The notes under the pieces were generated by a model, which was not told the origin of the DNA, did no database searches, and saw only the letters and a program-made list of their open reading frames with translations. The position numbers and the translations under genes are program-made. From Microbispora oryzae (lineage in GTDB: Bacteria; Actinomycetota; Actinomycetes; Streptosporangiales; Streptosporangiaceae), in the NCBI RefSeq assembly GCF_017896165.1, contig NZ_JAFCNB010000004.1:248001-312000 (forward strand): 64,000 bases of DNA. The letters run 5' to 3'. Within the stretch, counting starts at the first letter, position 1; every line of letters begins with the position of its first letter. Below, piece after piece: positions 35,648 to 44,398 of this stretch.

Positions 35648-36649
35648 ATGTCCCATGGTGAAGACATCGAACTGGCCGTGCCTTCCGTGCCTTCCTCTCC
35701 CCCCGAGGCTTCCGAAGACCCGGCCGTTCCCCCCGCCCCGGCCGCCCCCGCCACGCCGGCCACCCCGGTCATGCCGGGCGGCACGCGGCCGGATCGAGCA
35801 CCGCAGTGGCTGTCGCTGACCGTTCCCGCGGTGTTCGTGGTGCTGTGGAGCAGCGCCTTCATCGCGGCGGTGTTCGGCACCGACGCGGCCCCGCCGCTGA
35901 TGCTCACGTTCGCCCGGTTCGCCGTGGCGGGCGTGCTGCTGACGCTGATCGCCCTGTTCTCCCGGTCGCCGTGGCCGCGCGGGCGGCTCCTTCTGCACGT
36001 GATCGTCGTCGGCCTGCTGATGCAGGCCGTCCAGTTCGGCGCCTTCTACAACGCGATCGGCGCCGGTCTGCCTGGCGGGGTGGTGGCGCTGATCCAGGGA
36101 TTCAATCCCGTGATCATCGCCCTGCTCGCGGGCGGCGTGCTCGGCGAGAAGATCAACCGAAGCCAGTGGCTCGGCTTCGCCGTCGGCGCGGTAGGGGTCG
36201 GCATGGCCGTCGTCGGGCAGTTGAGCGTCTCCCTCACCGCGGTGCTGCTGTCTTTCCTCGGGTTGCTCGGACTGAGCCTTGGCACCGTTTACCAGAAGCG
36301 GTTCACCCAGGGCACCGACGTCCGGAGCAGCACCGCCGTGCACTTCCTCGTGAGCGCGCCGGTCGTCGGCCTGCTCTCACTGCTGCTGGAGGACCAGCGG
36401 GTCAGCGACTGGGGCGCGTTCAGCGCTTCCCTCGCGTGGATCGTCCTGATCAATTCGGTGGGAACGTTCCTGTTGCTCAACACGATGCTGCGCAAGCAGG
36501 CGGCGAGCCGGGTCGGCACCCTCTTCTTCCTGACGCCCGCCGTCACCGCACTGCTCTCCTGGATCGTCATCGGGCAGACACTGAGCCCTATGGCGATCAC
36601 CGGTCTGGTGCTCGGCGGCGCCGGCGTCCTGCTCACCGGCCGGAAGTGA
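35648..36649 (+). CDS. EamA/DMT-family transporter
   Basis: 333 residues. A proline/alanine-rich cytoplasmic N-terminus of about 55 residues precedes ten membrane segments in two EamA repeats (VVLWSSAFIAAVFG... and LGLSLGTVYQKRF...). Family members export metabolites, amino acids or drugs; the substrate is unknown. ATG 35648 has GAGG 9 nt upstream; an in-frame GTG at 35633 is an alternative. The divergent CGNR regulator probably controls it. Confidence 0.88.
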   Translation: MSHGEDIELAVPSVPSSPPEASEDPAVPPAPAAPATPATPVMPGGTRPDRAPQWLSLTVPAVFVVLWSSAFIAAVFGTDAAPPLMLTFARFAVAGVLLTLIALFSRSPWPRGRLLLHVIVVGLLMQAVQFGAFYNAIGAGLPGGVVALIQGFNPVIIALLAGGVLGEKINRSQWLGFAVGAVGVGMAVVGQLSVSLTAVLLSFLGLLGLSLGTVYQKRFTQGTDVRSSTAVHFLVSAPVVGLLSLLLEDQRVSDWGAFSASLAWIVLINSVGTFLLLNTMLRKQAASRVGTLFFLTPAVTALLSWIVIGQTLSPMAITGLVLGGAGVLLTGRK

Positions 36650-37002
36650 GCTCTGCCCACCCACTCACGCGTACCCACCCCTAACCACACGCACGGGCGG
36701 CGGCAGGCGGCCCGCGCGCGTCGGTCCGGACCCAACGTCGTCGATCCAGAGCCGGGCTGTCCCGCCATCGACCGCCCCGCGGCAAGCCGCGACCACCGCG
36801 ACGCCCGCGCACCCAGGCGGGAGCCGGAATGAAAAGAGCACCGCACGATCAGCCCCGGAGTGTGGGCCGATCGTGCGGTGCGCCCGCTCACAGCCGTGCG
36901 CCGGCCGCGGTTCGCCACGGAGGTTCACCACCGCGCTTCACCACTATGGATCGTCGCCATGGATCATCCGCCACGGATCACGGCCGCGGCCGCCGTACGG
37001 GG
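36650..37002. other. Convergent intergenic stretch
   Basis: 353 bp between the convergent EamA and MctP genes. It contains the strong hairpin at 36838-36881 and short ATGGATC direct repeats near 36945-36962. I see no supportable gene. Confidence 0.6.
36838..36881. terminator. Bidirectional terminator, 13-bp perfect stem
   Basis: GCACCGCACGATC (36838-36850) pairs with GATCGTGCGGTGC (36869-36881) around an 18-nt loop, between convergent genes. AAAAG precedes the left arm, so the leftward transcript would have a short U-run after the stem. Confidence 0.8.
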
Positions 37003-38589
37003 TCAGGTGGAGCTGGTGACCTCCAGGTCGTGGACGCTCGGGTCGCCGCGCTCCGCGACGTAGTCGTGCGGGCTGGTGGCGTCCGGCCCGTCGGCGCTGC
37101 CCATCGCACGGGCGATCAGCGTGCCGAGCACGGCCACGATCAGGTTGACGATCAGCGCGAGGAAGCCGGCATAGATCGTCATCTTGGTGTCCAGGCCGAG
37201 CTTGGCCAACGGGAAGGCCGAACCGCCGAAGTGGTCGTGCTTGGTGGCAGGGTTGGCGATGTTGTAGAGCATCAGCAGTCCGGAGCCCATGCCCGCGATC
37301 CAGCCCGCGATCAGGCCGCCCCGGTGGAACCAGCGGGTGAACAGGCCCAGCGCGACCGACGGAAGGGTCTGCAGGATGATCACGCCGCCGATGAGCTGCA
37401 GGTCGATGGAGAACTGAGGGTCGATGAGCAGGATGAACAGCACCGCGCCGACCTTCACCACCAGCGACGCGATCTTGCTGACCGAGGCCTCCTGCGCGTC
37501 GGTGGCGTCCGGCTTGAGATACTCGCGGTAGATGTTCCGGGTGAACAGGTTCGCGGCGGCGATCGACATGATCGCGGCGGGCACGAGCGCGCCGATGCCG
37601 ACGGCGGCGAACGCCACGCCGGCGAACCAGTCGGGGAACAGCTTCTCGAACAGCTGCGGGACGACGGTGTTGACGTCCGTGCCGATCGGCTTGATCCCGG
37701 CCGCGATCGCCATGTAACCGAGCAGGGCGATGAGACCGAGCACCAGGCTGTAGGCCGGCAGCGCGGACATGTTCCGCTTGATCACGTCGCGGCTGCGCGA
37801 GGCCAGGATGCCGGTGACGCTGTGCGGGTAGAGGAACAGCGCCAGCGCCGAGCCCAGCGCGAGCGTCACGTACTGCAGCTGGTTGTTCGCGTTGAGCAGG
37901 ATGCCGTCGCCCGGCGCCGGTGTGGCGTCGAACTTCGCCTGCACGGTGTCGAATATCGACCCCCAGCCGCCGAGCTTGGCCGGGATGTAGATGATGGCCA
38001 CCAGGATGACCAGGTAGATCAGCGCGTCCTTGACGAACGCGATCAGCGCCGGGGCACGCAGGCCCGACTGGTAGGTGTACGCGGCGAGGATCGCGAAGGC
38101 GATGATGAGCGGCAGGTCGCCGGTCACCCCCATCGTCTTCAGGACGGCCTCGATGCCGACGAGCTGCAGCGCGATGTACGGCATGGTCGCGACGATTCCG
38201 GTGATCGCGATCAGCAGCGCCAGCGTGGGAGAGCCGAACCGGGCCCGCACGAAGTCGGCCGGGGTGACCAGGCCGTGCACGTGGGAGACCGACCACAGCC
38301 GGATGAGCACGAGCATGGCGATCGGATAGGTCACGATCGTGTACGGCAGGGCGAAGAAGCCCATCGCGCCCGCGCCGAACAGGAGGGCGGGGACGGCGAC
38401 GAAGGTGTACGCGGTGTAGAGGTCGCCGCCGACCAGGAACCACGTGACCCAGCTGCCGAAGCTGCGCCCGCCGAGGCCCCATTCGTGCAGGGTGTCGAGG
38501 TTGTCGGGGCGCCGCCAGCGGGAGGCGACGAACCCCATCCCGCTGACCAGCAGGAAGAGGACGGCGAAGACGACGATCTCGGTGGTCAC
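37003..38589 (-). CDS. mctP: Sodium:solute symporter, monocarboxylate permease MctP-like
   Basis: 528 residues with 13 or so membrane segments of the SSS family: GGRSFGSWVTWFLVGGDLYTAYTF, TPADFVRARFGSP, SGLRAPALIAFVKD and AANLFTRNIYREYLKPDA. Homologues take up lactate, pyruvate or other monocarboxylates. The GTG start overlaps the TGA of the small DUF3311 gene (GGGTGACC), a recurrent partner in actinomycetes. The C-terminus is hydrophilic. Substrate assignment is by family only. Confidence 0.87.
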   Translation of the reverse strand: MTTEIVVFAVLFLLVSGMGFVASRWRRPDNLDTLHEWGLGGRSFGSWVTWFLVGGDLYTAYTFVAVPALLFGAGAMGFFALPYTIVTYPIAMLVLIRLWSVSHVHGLVTPADFVRARFGSPTLALLIAITGIVATMPYIALQLVGIEAVLKTMGVTGDLPLIIAFAILAAYTYQSGLRAPALIAFVKDALIYLVILVAIIYIPAKLGGWGSIFDTVQAKFDATPAPGDGILLNANNQLQYVTLALGSALALFLYPHSVTGILASRSRDVIKRNMSALPAYSLVLGLIALLGYMAIAAGIKPIGTDVNTVVPQLFEKLFPDWFAGVAFAAVGIGALVPAAIMSIAAANLFTRNIYREYLKPDATDAQEASVSKIASLVVKVGAVLFILLIDPQFSIDLQLIGGVIILQTLPSVALGLFTRWFHRGGLIAGWIAGMGSGLLMLYNIANPATKHDHFGGSAFPLAKLGLDTKMTIYAGFLALIVNLIVAVLGTLIARAMGSADGPDATSPHDYVAERGDPSVHDLEVTSST

Positions 38590-38789
38590 CCGTTCCTCCT
38601 CGTCATGCGGTAGACGAGGGTGGTGGTCGCCACGCCGATGATGATGAAGGCCAGTTGCAGCCAGTAGAACAGCGGTATGCCGAAGAGGCGGGGCTCCACC
38701 GCGTTGTAGAGCGCCGGGATGAGCGGTATCGCGATCGGCAGCAGGAGCAGCCAGTTCCAGTGGCTGCGATCCGTGCGGGGGGTGGTCAC
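38586..38789 (-). CDS. DUF3311 small membrane protein
   Basis: 67 residues with two membrane helices (WNWLLLLPIAIPLIPALYN and LFGIPLFYWLQLAFIIIGVATTTLVYRM). The GTG start has GGAGAGAG upstream; the longer open frame adds a non-conserved tail. It overlaps mctP by 4 nt and is the usual small partner of this symporter type, possibly an accessory subunit. Confidence 0.82.
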   Translation of the reverse strand: MTTPRTDRSHWNWLLLLPIAIPLIPALYNAVEPRLFGIPLFYWLQLAFIIIGVATTTLVYRMTRRNG

Positions 38790-38939
38790 GCACTCTCTCC
38801 AATCTCGCAGGCAGGGAGTCGACGCCGCAGCGTAAGCTCCCGCCGTGGAGATCGGCGCGATTGATCGCCGAACGGTCGGGTCGGTGCGCCGGGTGTCGCC
38901 GATCACCACTCCGCCCGCCGGGTGATCGGTCTCCGGGGA

Positions 38940-40574
38940 TCACACGATCGGCAGCAGCACCGCGGACGGATGGCCGGGATCGTGCAGGATCTCCTGCTCG
39001 GAGGGGAGCATAGGGCCGGCGCCGTCGGACAGCGGCGCGCCGGTGCCGGGGTTCCTGGCGATGCGGGGGTAGGCGCCGCTGGCGACGTGGACCCGGATCC
39101 GGTGGCCGCGGCGGAACCGGTGCGCCACCGGCCACAGGTCCACCGTCACCCGGCGCACGCCGTCCTCGTCGGCGGGGTCGGCTGGGGTGAGCCGGCGCAC
39201 CCCCTCGCAGACGTTCATCGACGCCCCGCCGGGGTGCACGTCGCAGATCCGTACCACGAGGTCGGTGTACGCCCGGCTGGTCCGGGCGTAGATCTCGGCC
39301 GTCACCGGGCCGATCACATCGGTGTCGGCGGCGAGGGGGGAGGAGGTGTAGACGAGAAGGTCACGCCGGGCCTCCAGCCGCCGGTTGTCGCGGGGCTCGG
39401 AGTCGCCGATCAGCACCGGCCCGCCGACCACAGGAGTCGGGTGCGCCGGGTCGAACCGGTATCGGTCGGGCTCGGACTCGGCCGGGGCGTCGGTGGAGAG
39501 CGCGAGGCCCGGCTGCAGGTGCCATCGCCGCGTCCGGGCCTCGGGCACGGGCCAGTCCGGGAAGTCGCGCCACTCTCCCGCGCCCGTGACGTACAGCCGG
39601 ACCGGCGCCGCCCGCAGACCGGAGGGGTCGTCAAGCAGATGGGCGCGGAACCAGGCCACCGCGTCCGCCGTGGCGGCCCGCCCGTGCCGGACGTCCGCGT
39701 GATACCAGGGCCCGATCGTGAGGTAGGGCCGCCGCCCGGCGGCCCGCAGCGCCGCGTAGTCGTTCAGCTGCCAGGGCAGGAACACGTCGTACCAGCCGCC
39801 GGTCATGGTGACCTCCGCCGTGACCTGCCCCACCGAGGCGGAGAAGTCCCGCCGGTCCCAGTACGCCGAGGGGCCGGCGTGGTGATCGAGCAGTTCGCGG
39901 AAGAAGGGGAGCGGCCGGCCGGCCGACAGCACGTCGAGTTCGTGCGGCGGCCGTCCGGTCAGCAGGGCGCGCCGGGTGCGCCGGGGGGCGGTGAACGCCG
40001 CCATGCCACCGAGCCGGCCGTCCAGCTGCGCGGTGAGGGTGGTCCAGATCAGGGTCGACTCCAGCGCGAACGCGCCCCCGACGTAGGCGGCGTCGCGGAA
40101 ACATGAGGCGGTGACCTGCGTCGCCATGGCCCGCAGATCGGGCACCTCCGCGGCGATCGCCCATTGGGCGTAGCCGAGGTAGGAGGGCCCGTGCATGGCG
40201 AGGCGCCCGCCGTACCAGGGCTGGCGGCGCAGCCACTCGACCGTCGCCAGGCCGTCGCCGTGCTCGTCCGCCAGCGGGTCGAGCCGCCCGCCCGAGCCGA
40301 AGCCGCCGCGGCAGCTCTGCAGGACGACCTGGAACCCGCTCCGGGCGAAGGTCCACCCGTACATCCAGCCGATCAGCCCGGCCCGGCCGTACGGGGAGCG
40401 GATGAGCACGGTCGGCGGACGCTCGGCACCGACCGGGGTGTAATGGTCGGCCAGCAGCACCACGCCGTCGGGCATGGGGACGGGCACATCACGCCGCACC
40501 CGCACCCGGCGGAACGGGCCGCCGGGCCCGCGGCGCCCGCGTCTCACTGGCAGACGAACGGGCAGGTCGACCAT
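38940..40574 (-). CDS. CocE/NonD-family hydrolase (X-Pro peptidase S15-like)
   Basis: 544 residues: an alpha/beta hydrolase core (VLIRSPYGRAGLIGWMYGWTFARSGF, nucleophile Ser in MHGPSYLGYAQW, acid in GGWYDVFLPW) and a C-terminal jelly-roll domain (VIGPVTAEIYARTSRAYTDLVVRICDV). There is no signal peptide. The ATG follows GGAGAAGGAGGGGGG. Relatives are cocaine-esterase-like, glutaryl-acylase or X-Pro peptidase enzymes; the substrate here is unknown. Confidence 0.88.
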   Translation of the reverse strand: MVDLPVRLPVRRGRRGPGGPFRRVRVRRDVPVPMPDGVVLLADHYTPVGAERPPTVLIRSPYGRAGLIGWMYGWTFARSGFQVVLQSCRGGFGSGGRLDPLADEHGDGLATVEWLRRQPWYGGRLAMHGPSYLGYAQWAIAAEVPDLRAMATQVTASCFRDAAYVGGAFALESTLIWTTLTAQLDGRLGGMAAFTAPRRTRRALLTGRPPHELDVLSAGRPLPFFRELLDHHAGPSAYWDRRDFSASVGQVTAEVTMTGGWYDVFLPWQLNDYAALRAAGRRPYLTIGPWYHADVRHGRAATADAVAWFRAHLLDDPSGLRAAPVRLYVTGAGEWRDFPDWPVPEARTRRWHLQPGLALSTDAPAESEPDRYRFDPAHPTPVVGGPVLIGDSEPRDNRRLEARRDLLVYTSSPLAADTDVIGPVTAEIYARTSRAYTDLVVRICDVHPGGASMNVCEGVRRLTPADPADEDGVRRVTVDLWPVAHRFRRGHRIRVHVASGAYPRIARNPGTGAPLSDGAGPMLPSEQEILHDPGHPSAVLLPIV

Positions 40575-40669
40575 ACCCCCCCTCCTTCTCCCGGAGGTAT
40601 GTGATGAAATACCCCGCTTTACTCGCCAGTAACAGAATATCTATTCGCGGCGGCGCCCGCCGAGGTGGA

Positions 40670-40699
40670 TTGCATGACCCCGACACCCGCCGCTACCCT
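40670..40699 (+). promoter_or_regulatory. Promoter of the trp leader transcript
   Basis: TTGCAT (40670-40675), an 18-bp spacer and TACCCT (40694-40699). The -10 ends 6 nt before the trpL ATG, so the transcript should start at or beside that A, giving a leaderless leader peptide. Confidence 0.6.
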
Positions 40700-40705
40700 T
40701 GCCAC

Positions 40706-40744
40706 ATGCGAACTCCCGCACCTTCCCAGTGGTGGCGCCGCTAG
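40706..40744 (+). CDS. trpL: trp operon leader peptide
   Basis: A 12-residue ORF, MRTPAPSQWWRR, with two adjacent Trp codons. When charged tRNA-Trp is scarce, ribosomes should stall at the tandem TGG codons and free GGCGGC (40747-40752) to pair with GCCGCC (40782-40787), preventing terminator formation. The layout matches the trp attenuator described for Streptomyces. No ribosome site precedes it, consistent with leaderless translation. Confidence 0.85.
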   Translation: MRTPAPSQWWRR

Positions 40745-40780
40745 CAGGCGGCGTTTTCGCATCAGCGAGCAACGGTGAAC

Positions 40781-40806
40781 GGCCGCCCCGAGAGGCGGCC
40801 TTCTAT
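40781..40806 (+). terminator. trp attenuator terminator
   Basis: GGCCGCC (40781-40787) pairs with GGCGGCC (40794-40800) around a 6-nt loop, followed by TTCTAT. The left arm is also the partner of the upstream GGCGGC antiterminator. It lies 40 bp before the trpEG start. Confidence 0.8.
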
Positions 40807-40840
40807 GTGTCCGCCCCCGGGGCATACGACTTAAAGGGGC

Positions 40841-42976
40841 GTGGACATAGTGGAGATCGGCGAATACACCACGGCCGGCGGCATCGCGGTCGAGCGCGGC
40901 GTGCGCGAGGTGCCCGAGGCGGCGCTCGAGGAGATCGTGACGTCGCTGGGAACGCGCAGGGGCGGGGCGTTCTCGTCCGGGATGGACTATCCCGGCAGAT
41001 ACAGCAGATGGGCCTTCGGATATGTGGACCCCTGCCTGGAGATCGTGGCGCGGGGGAGGCGGATCTCCGCCCGGGCGCTGAACGACCGGGGGCGTGTCGT
41101 GCTGCCGGTGGTGACCGCGTGCCTGCTGGCTGCGGGGGAGGCGGTCGGCGCGCCGGACGCCGGGTTCGCCGAGGTGCACGTGCCGGAGTCGGCCGACCTG
41201 CTGCCCGAGGAGATGCGCAGCCGCCGCCCCACCGTGTTCACCGCCATCCGTGAGATCATCGCCGCCTTCCGGGGAGACGACCCCCACCTCGGGCTTTACG
41301 GCGCCTTCGGCTATGACCTCGCCTTCCAGTTCGAGCCCATCCGCTACCGCCTGGAGCGGCCGGACGACCAGCGCGACCTCGTCCTGCATCTGCCCGACCG
41401 CCTCGTCGTGATCGACCGCGTGCGCGAGACCAGCACCGAGGTCACCTACGAGTTCACCGTCGACGGCGTCTCCACCCGCGGCCTGCCCCGGACCGGCGAG
41501 ACGATCCCGCCGGTCACCCCCGCGAGCATCCCGCCGAACCCGCGCGCCGGGGCCTACGCCGACATCGTCGCCAAGGCCAAGGACAAGTTCGTCCGCGGCG
41601 ACCTGTTCGAGGTCGTCCCCGGCCAGGTGTTCCACTCGTCCTGCGCCGACCCGTCCGCGTTCTACCGTTCGCTCAGGGCGGGCAACCCCGCGCCGTACGA
41701 GTTCCTGCTGAACCTCGGCCAGGGCGAGCACCTGGTGGGCGCTTCGCCCGAGATGTACGTCCGGGTGACCGGCGACCGGGTGGAGACCTGCCCGATCTCC
41801 GGCACCATCGCCCGCGGCGCCAACCCGGTCGAGGACGCGGAGAACATCCGGACCCTCCTGTCCAGCGTCAAGGAGGAGTCGGAGCTGACCATGTGCACCG
41901 ACGTGGACCGCAACGACAAGTCCCGCATCTGCGTGCCGGGCAGCGTCAAGGTCATCGGCCGCCGCCAGATCGAGATGTACTCCCGGCTGATCCACACCGT
42001 GGACCACATCGAGGGCCGCCTCCGGCCGGAGTTCGACGCGCTAGACGCGTTCCTCACCCACATGTGGGCCGTCACGGTGACCGGCGCCCCCAAGACCTGG
42101 GCCATGCAGTTCATCGAGGACAACGAGGAGACCACCCGGCGCTGGTACGGCGGCGCGGTCGGCTTCATCGGCTTTGACGGCTCCATGAACACCGGCCTGA
42201 CGTTGCGCACCGCGCAGATCCGCGACGGCGTCGCGGCCGTACGGGCCGGGGCGACCCTGCTCTACGACTCCGACCCCGACGCGGAGGAGCGGGAGACCGA
42301 GCTCAAGGCCAGCGCCCTGCTCCGGGCCCTGGAGGCCGTGGCGAACCCGCCCGCCGCCGCGGCCGCGCCGGAGGCCGTCGCCGGGCCGGGTGAGGGTCAC
42401 ACGGTGCTGCTGGTCGATCACGAGGACTCGTTCGTCAACACTCTCGCCGACTATTTCCGTCAGCAGGGCGCCTCGGTGGTCACGCTGCGGCACGGCTTCC
42501 CGCCGGAGACCCTCGGCGAGATCGCGCCGACGCTCGTCGTGCTGTCGCCCGGCCCCGGCTGGCCGTCCGACTTCGGCTGCTCGAAGCTGATCGAGGCGCT
42601 GTACGCCAGGAACCTGCCGGTCTTCGGCGTCTGCCTGGGCCTGCAGGCCATGGTGGAGCACGCGGGCGGCACCCTGGAGCTGCTGCCGTACCCGGAGCAC
42701 GGCAAGCGTGGCCGGGTCAAGCGGCAGGGCGACAGCGCGCTACTCGAAGGGCTGCCGGACGAGTTCGTCGCCGCCCGCTACCACTCGGTACACGCCAAGG
42801 AACACGGAGTCGAGGGATTCACGGTGACGGCCTTCACTCCTGACGGCGCCGCCATGGCGATCGAGGACCGCGGCAACAGGCGCTTCGGCGTCCAGTTCCA
42901 CCCCGAGTCGATCCTGACGACCGAGGGCGGAGCGGGCGCGAAGATCATCGCCAACGTGCTGCGCCTGTGCTCCTGA
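40841..42976 (+). CDS. trpE: Fused anthranilate synthase TrpE-TrpG
   Basis: 711 residues. Residues 1-500 are the chorismate-binding aminase (YGAFGYDLAFQFEP, SPEMYVRV, CPISGTIARG, TMCTDVDRNDKSRICVPGSV); residues 520-711 are a class I glutamine amidotransferase with nucleophile C598 in VFGVCLGLQ and the HPE triad part in FHPESI. One chain converts chorismate and glutamine to anthranilate. It is preceded by the trpL attenuator; no other trp gene follows. GTG 40841 has AAAGGGG just upstream; GTG 40850 is an alternative. The fusion resembles the single-chain anthranilate synthases of Streptomyces and PhzE-like enzymes. Confidence 0.93.
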   Translation: MDIVEIGEYTTAGGIAVERGVREVPEAALEEIVTSLGTRRGGAFSSGMDYPGRYSRWAFGYVDPCLEIVARGRRISARALNDRGRVVLPVVTACLLAAGEAVGAPDAGFAEVHVPESADLLPEEMRSRRPTVFTAIREIIAAFRGDDPHLGLYGAFGYDLAFQFEPIRYRLERPDDQRDLVLHLPDRLVVIDRVRETSTEVTYEFTVDGVSTRGLPRTGETIPPVTPASIPPNPRAGAYADIVAKAKDKFVRGDLFEVVPGQVFHSSCADPSAFYRSLRAGNPAPYEFLLNLGQGEHLVGASPEMYVRVTGDRVETCPISGTIARGANPVEDAENIRTLLSSVKEESELTMCTDVDRNDKSRICVPGSVKVIGRRQIEMYSRLIHTVDHIEGRLRPEFDALDAFLTHMWAVTVTGAPKTWAMQFIEDNEETTRRWYGGAVGFIGFDGSMNTGLTLRTAQIRDGVAAVRAGATLLYDSDPDAEERETELKASALLRALEAVANPPAAAAAPEAVAGPGEGHTVLLVDHEDSFVNTLADYFRQQGASVVTLRHGFPPETLGEIAPTLVVLSPGPGWPSDFGCSKLIEALYARNLPVFGVCLGLQAMVEHAGGTLELLPYPEHGKRGRVKRQGDSALLEGLPDEFVAARYHSVHAKEHGVEGFTVTAFTPDGAAMAIEDRGNRRFGVQFHPESILTTEGGAGAKIIANVLRLCS

Positions 42977-42978
42977 CG

Positions 42979-42997
42979 GCGGAGATCCGGTCTCCGC
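42979..42997 (+). terminator. Hairpin after trpEG
   Basis: GCGGAGA-TCCGG-TCTCCGC, a perfect 7-bp stem with a 5-nt loop, starting 2 bp after the stop codon. There is no U-tract. Confidence 0.5.
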
Positions 42998-43017
42998 GGG
43001 CGGCCGGATCGCGGTAG

Positions 43018-43096
43018 GGACGTCGCTAAGGACGTCGCGGGGCAGGGACGGAGCTCGGCAAGGACGTAGGTAAGGACGTAGCGCGGTAAAGACGGG
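43018..43096. repeat. GGACGT direct-repeat array before the amidohydrolase gene
   Basis: GGACGT occurs at 43018, 43030, 43062 and 43074; variants GGACGG and AGACGG occur at 43046 and 43090. Spacings are 12, 16, 16, 12 and 16 bp. The core recurs as GGTAAGGACGT. The array lies 40 bp before the amidohydrolase start and could be a cluster of activator sites or only a degenerate repeat. Confidence 0.5.
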
Positions 43097-43137
43097 GGAA
43101 AGCCGCGGGGCGGCGGCCGGGCGCCGCCGTAAGGTCC

Positions 43138-44313
43138 ATGTCCGTGCCGGTGACCATGCTCGACGACGCGTTCCCCGCGGCCGTCCCCGACGCCGTCCGC
43201 GCCGCGCTGCTCGCGCCGATGGTGGATCATCACTGCCAGGGCCCGCGCCGCGGCGACTCCCCGAGGTCGGAGTTCGAGCTCCTGATCACGGGGTCCGCCG
43301 CGCCCGCGCCCCCGGGCACGACCCACTTCGACACGCCGGTGGGGGCGGCGGTGCGGCGCTGGTGCGCGCCCGTCCTCGGCCTCGCACCCCACGCGTCGCC
43401 CGCCGTGTACCTGTCCCGCCGGGCCGAGCTCGGCGGGACCGAGGTCAACCGGCGCATGCTGCGGGAGGCGGGGATCTCGGCGTTCCTCGTCGACACCGGC
43501 GACGACGGGCCCGGCCGGCTCACCCCCGCCGAGACGGGACGGCTCGCCGGGGCGGCGGCCGACGAGATCGTCCGGCTGGAGCGGATCGAGCAGGAGGTCG
43601 CGGAAGCGGGGCTGCCCGCAGTGCGGTACTCCGCGGTGCTGCGGGAGGAACTGGCCGTCCGGGCGGCCCGCGCCGCCGGGCTCAAGTCCGTCGCCGCCCA
43701 CCGGTACGGCCTCGGCGCGGAGCCCTCCCGGCCGTCGCGCGGGAGCGTGGTGGCCGCGGCCGGGCGGCGGATCGCGGACCCCAAGCGGCGGCTGGACGAC
43801 CCCGTGCTCGCGCGGCACCTGCTGTGGGCCGCGGTCGACGTGGCGAGGGAGCGCGGCCTGCCCATCCAGCTCCACTGCGGGGCCGGCGGCCCCGGCCCGG
43901 ACGCGCACCGGGCGGACCCGTCGCCGCTGGCCGGGTTCCTCCGGGCGCTCGCGCCGCTGGGGGTCCCCGTCGTGCTCCTCGACTGCTATCCCCATCACCG
44001 GCAGGCCGGTCACCTCGCGAACGCGTTCCCCAACGTCCTGGTGGACGTCGGGCCGGCCCTGGCCCGCGCCGCGGCGGGTGCCGCACGCATCGTCGCGGAG
44101 ACGCTCGAACTGGTGCCGTTCCACAAGCAGCTGTTCGGTTCCGGCGGCCGGGGCGCTGCCGAGTCGAGCTACCTCGGCGCGCTCTATCATCGGCTCGGGC
44201 TGGCCCGGGTGCTCGCCGAGCGCGTCGCGGAAGGGGAGTGGAGCGCCGCCGACGCCGAGCGGGTGGCCCACATGATCGGATCCGGCAACGCCCGCCGGAT
44301 CTACCGCCTTTAG
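43138..44313 (+). CDS. Amidohydrolase family protein (amidohydro_2-like)
   Basis: 391 residues, TIM-barrel metal-dependent hydrolase. VDHHCQG near residue 30 supplies the first metal His pair, LKSVAAHRYG a strand-end Lys/His, LPIQLHCGAG the third His, VVLLDCYPHHRQAGHLA a further His cluster, and QLFGSGG the late strand. The layout resembles FluG-type or aminocarboxymuconate-decarboxylase-like proteins more than dihydroorotases. Substrate unknown. ATG 43138 has a close AAGG; ATG 43153 is an alternative. No operon partner is evident; the next gene starts 85 bp on with its own promoter-like box. Confidence 0.8.
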   Translation: MSVPVTMLDDAFPAAVPDAVRAALLAPMVDHHCQGPRRGDSPRSEFELLITGSAAPAPPGTTHFDTPVGAAVRRWCAPVLGLAPHASPAVYLSRRAELGGTEVNRRMLREAGISAFLVDTGDDGPGRLTPAETGRLAGAAADEIVRLERIEQEVAEAGLPAVRYSAVLREELAVRAARAAGLKSVAAHRYGLGAEPSRPSRGSVVAAAGRRIADPKRRLDDPVLARHLLWAAVDVARERGLPIQLHCGAGGPGPDAHRADPSPLAGFLRALAPLGVPVVLLDCYPHHRQAGHLANAFPNVLVDVGPALARAAAGAARIVAETLELVPFHKQLFGSGGRGAAESSYLGALYHRLGLARVLAERVAEGEWSAADAERVAHMIGSGNARRIYRL

Positions 44314-44398
44314 CCGCCCCCGGCTCATCCCTGGGTACCCGAAAAGATACGTCTCGAAGGGGAGGAAAGCCCCGGGCCGGCGAGTGATAATCGCCGGG

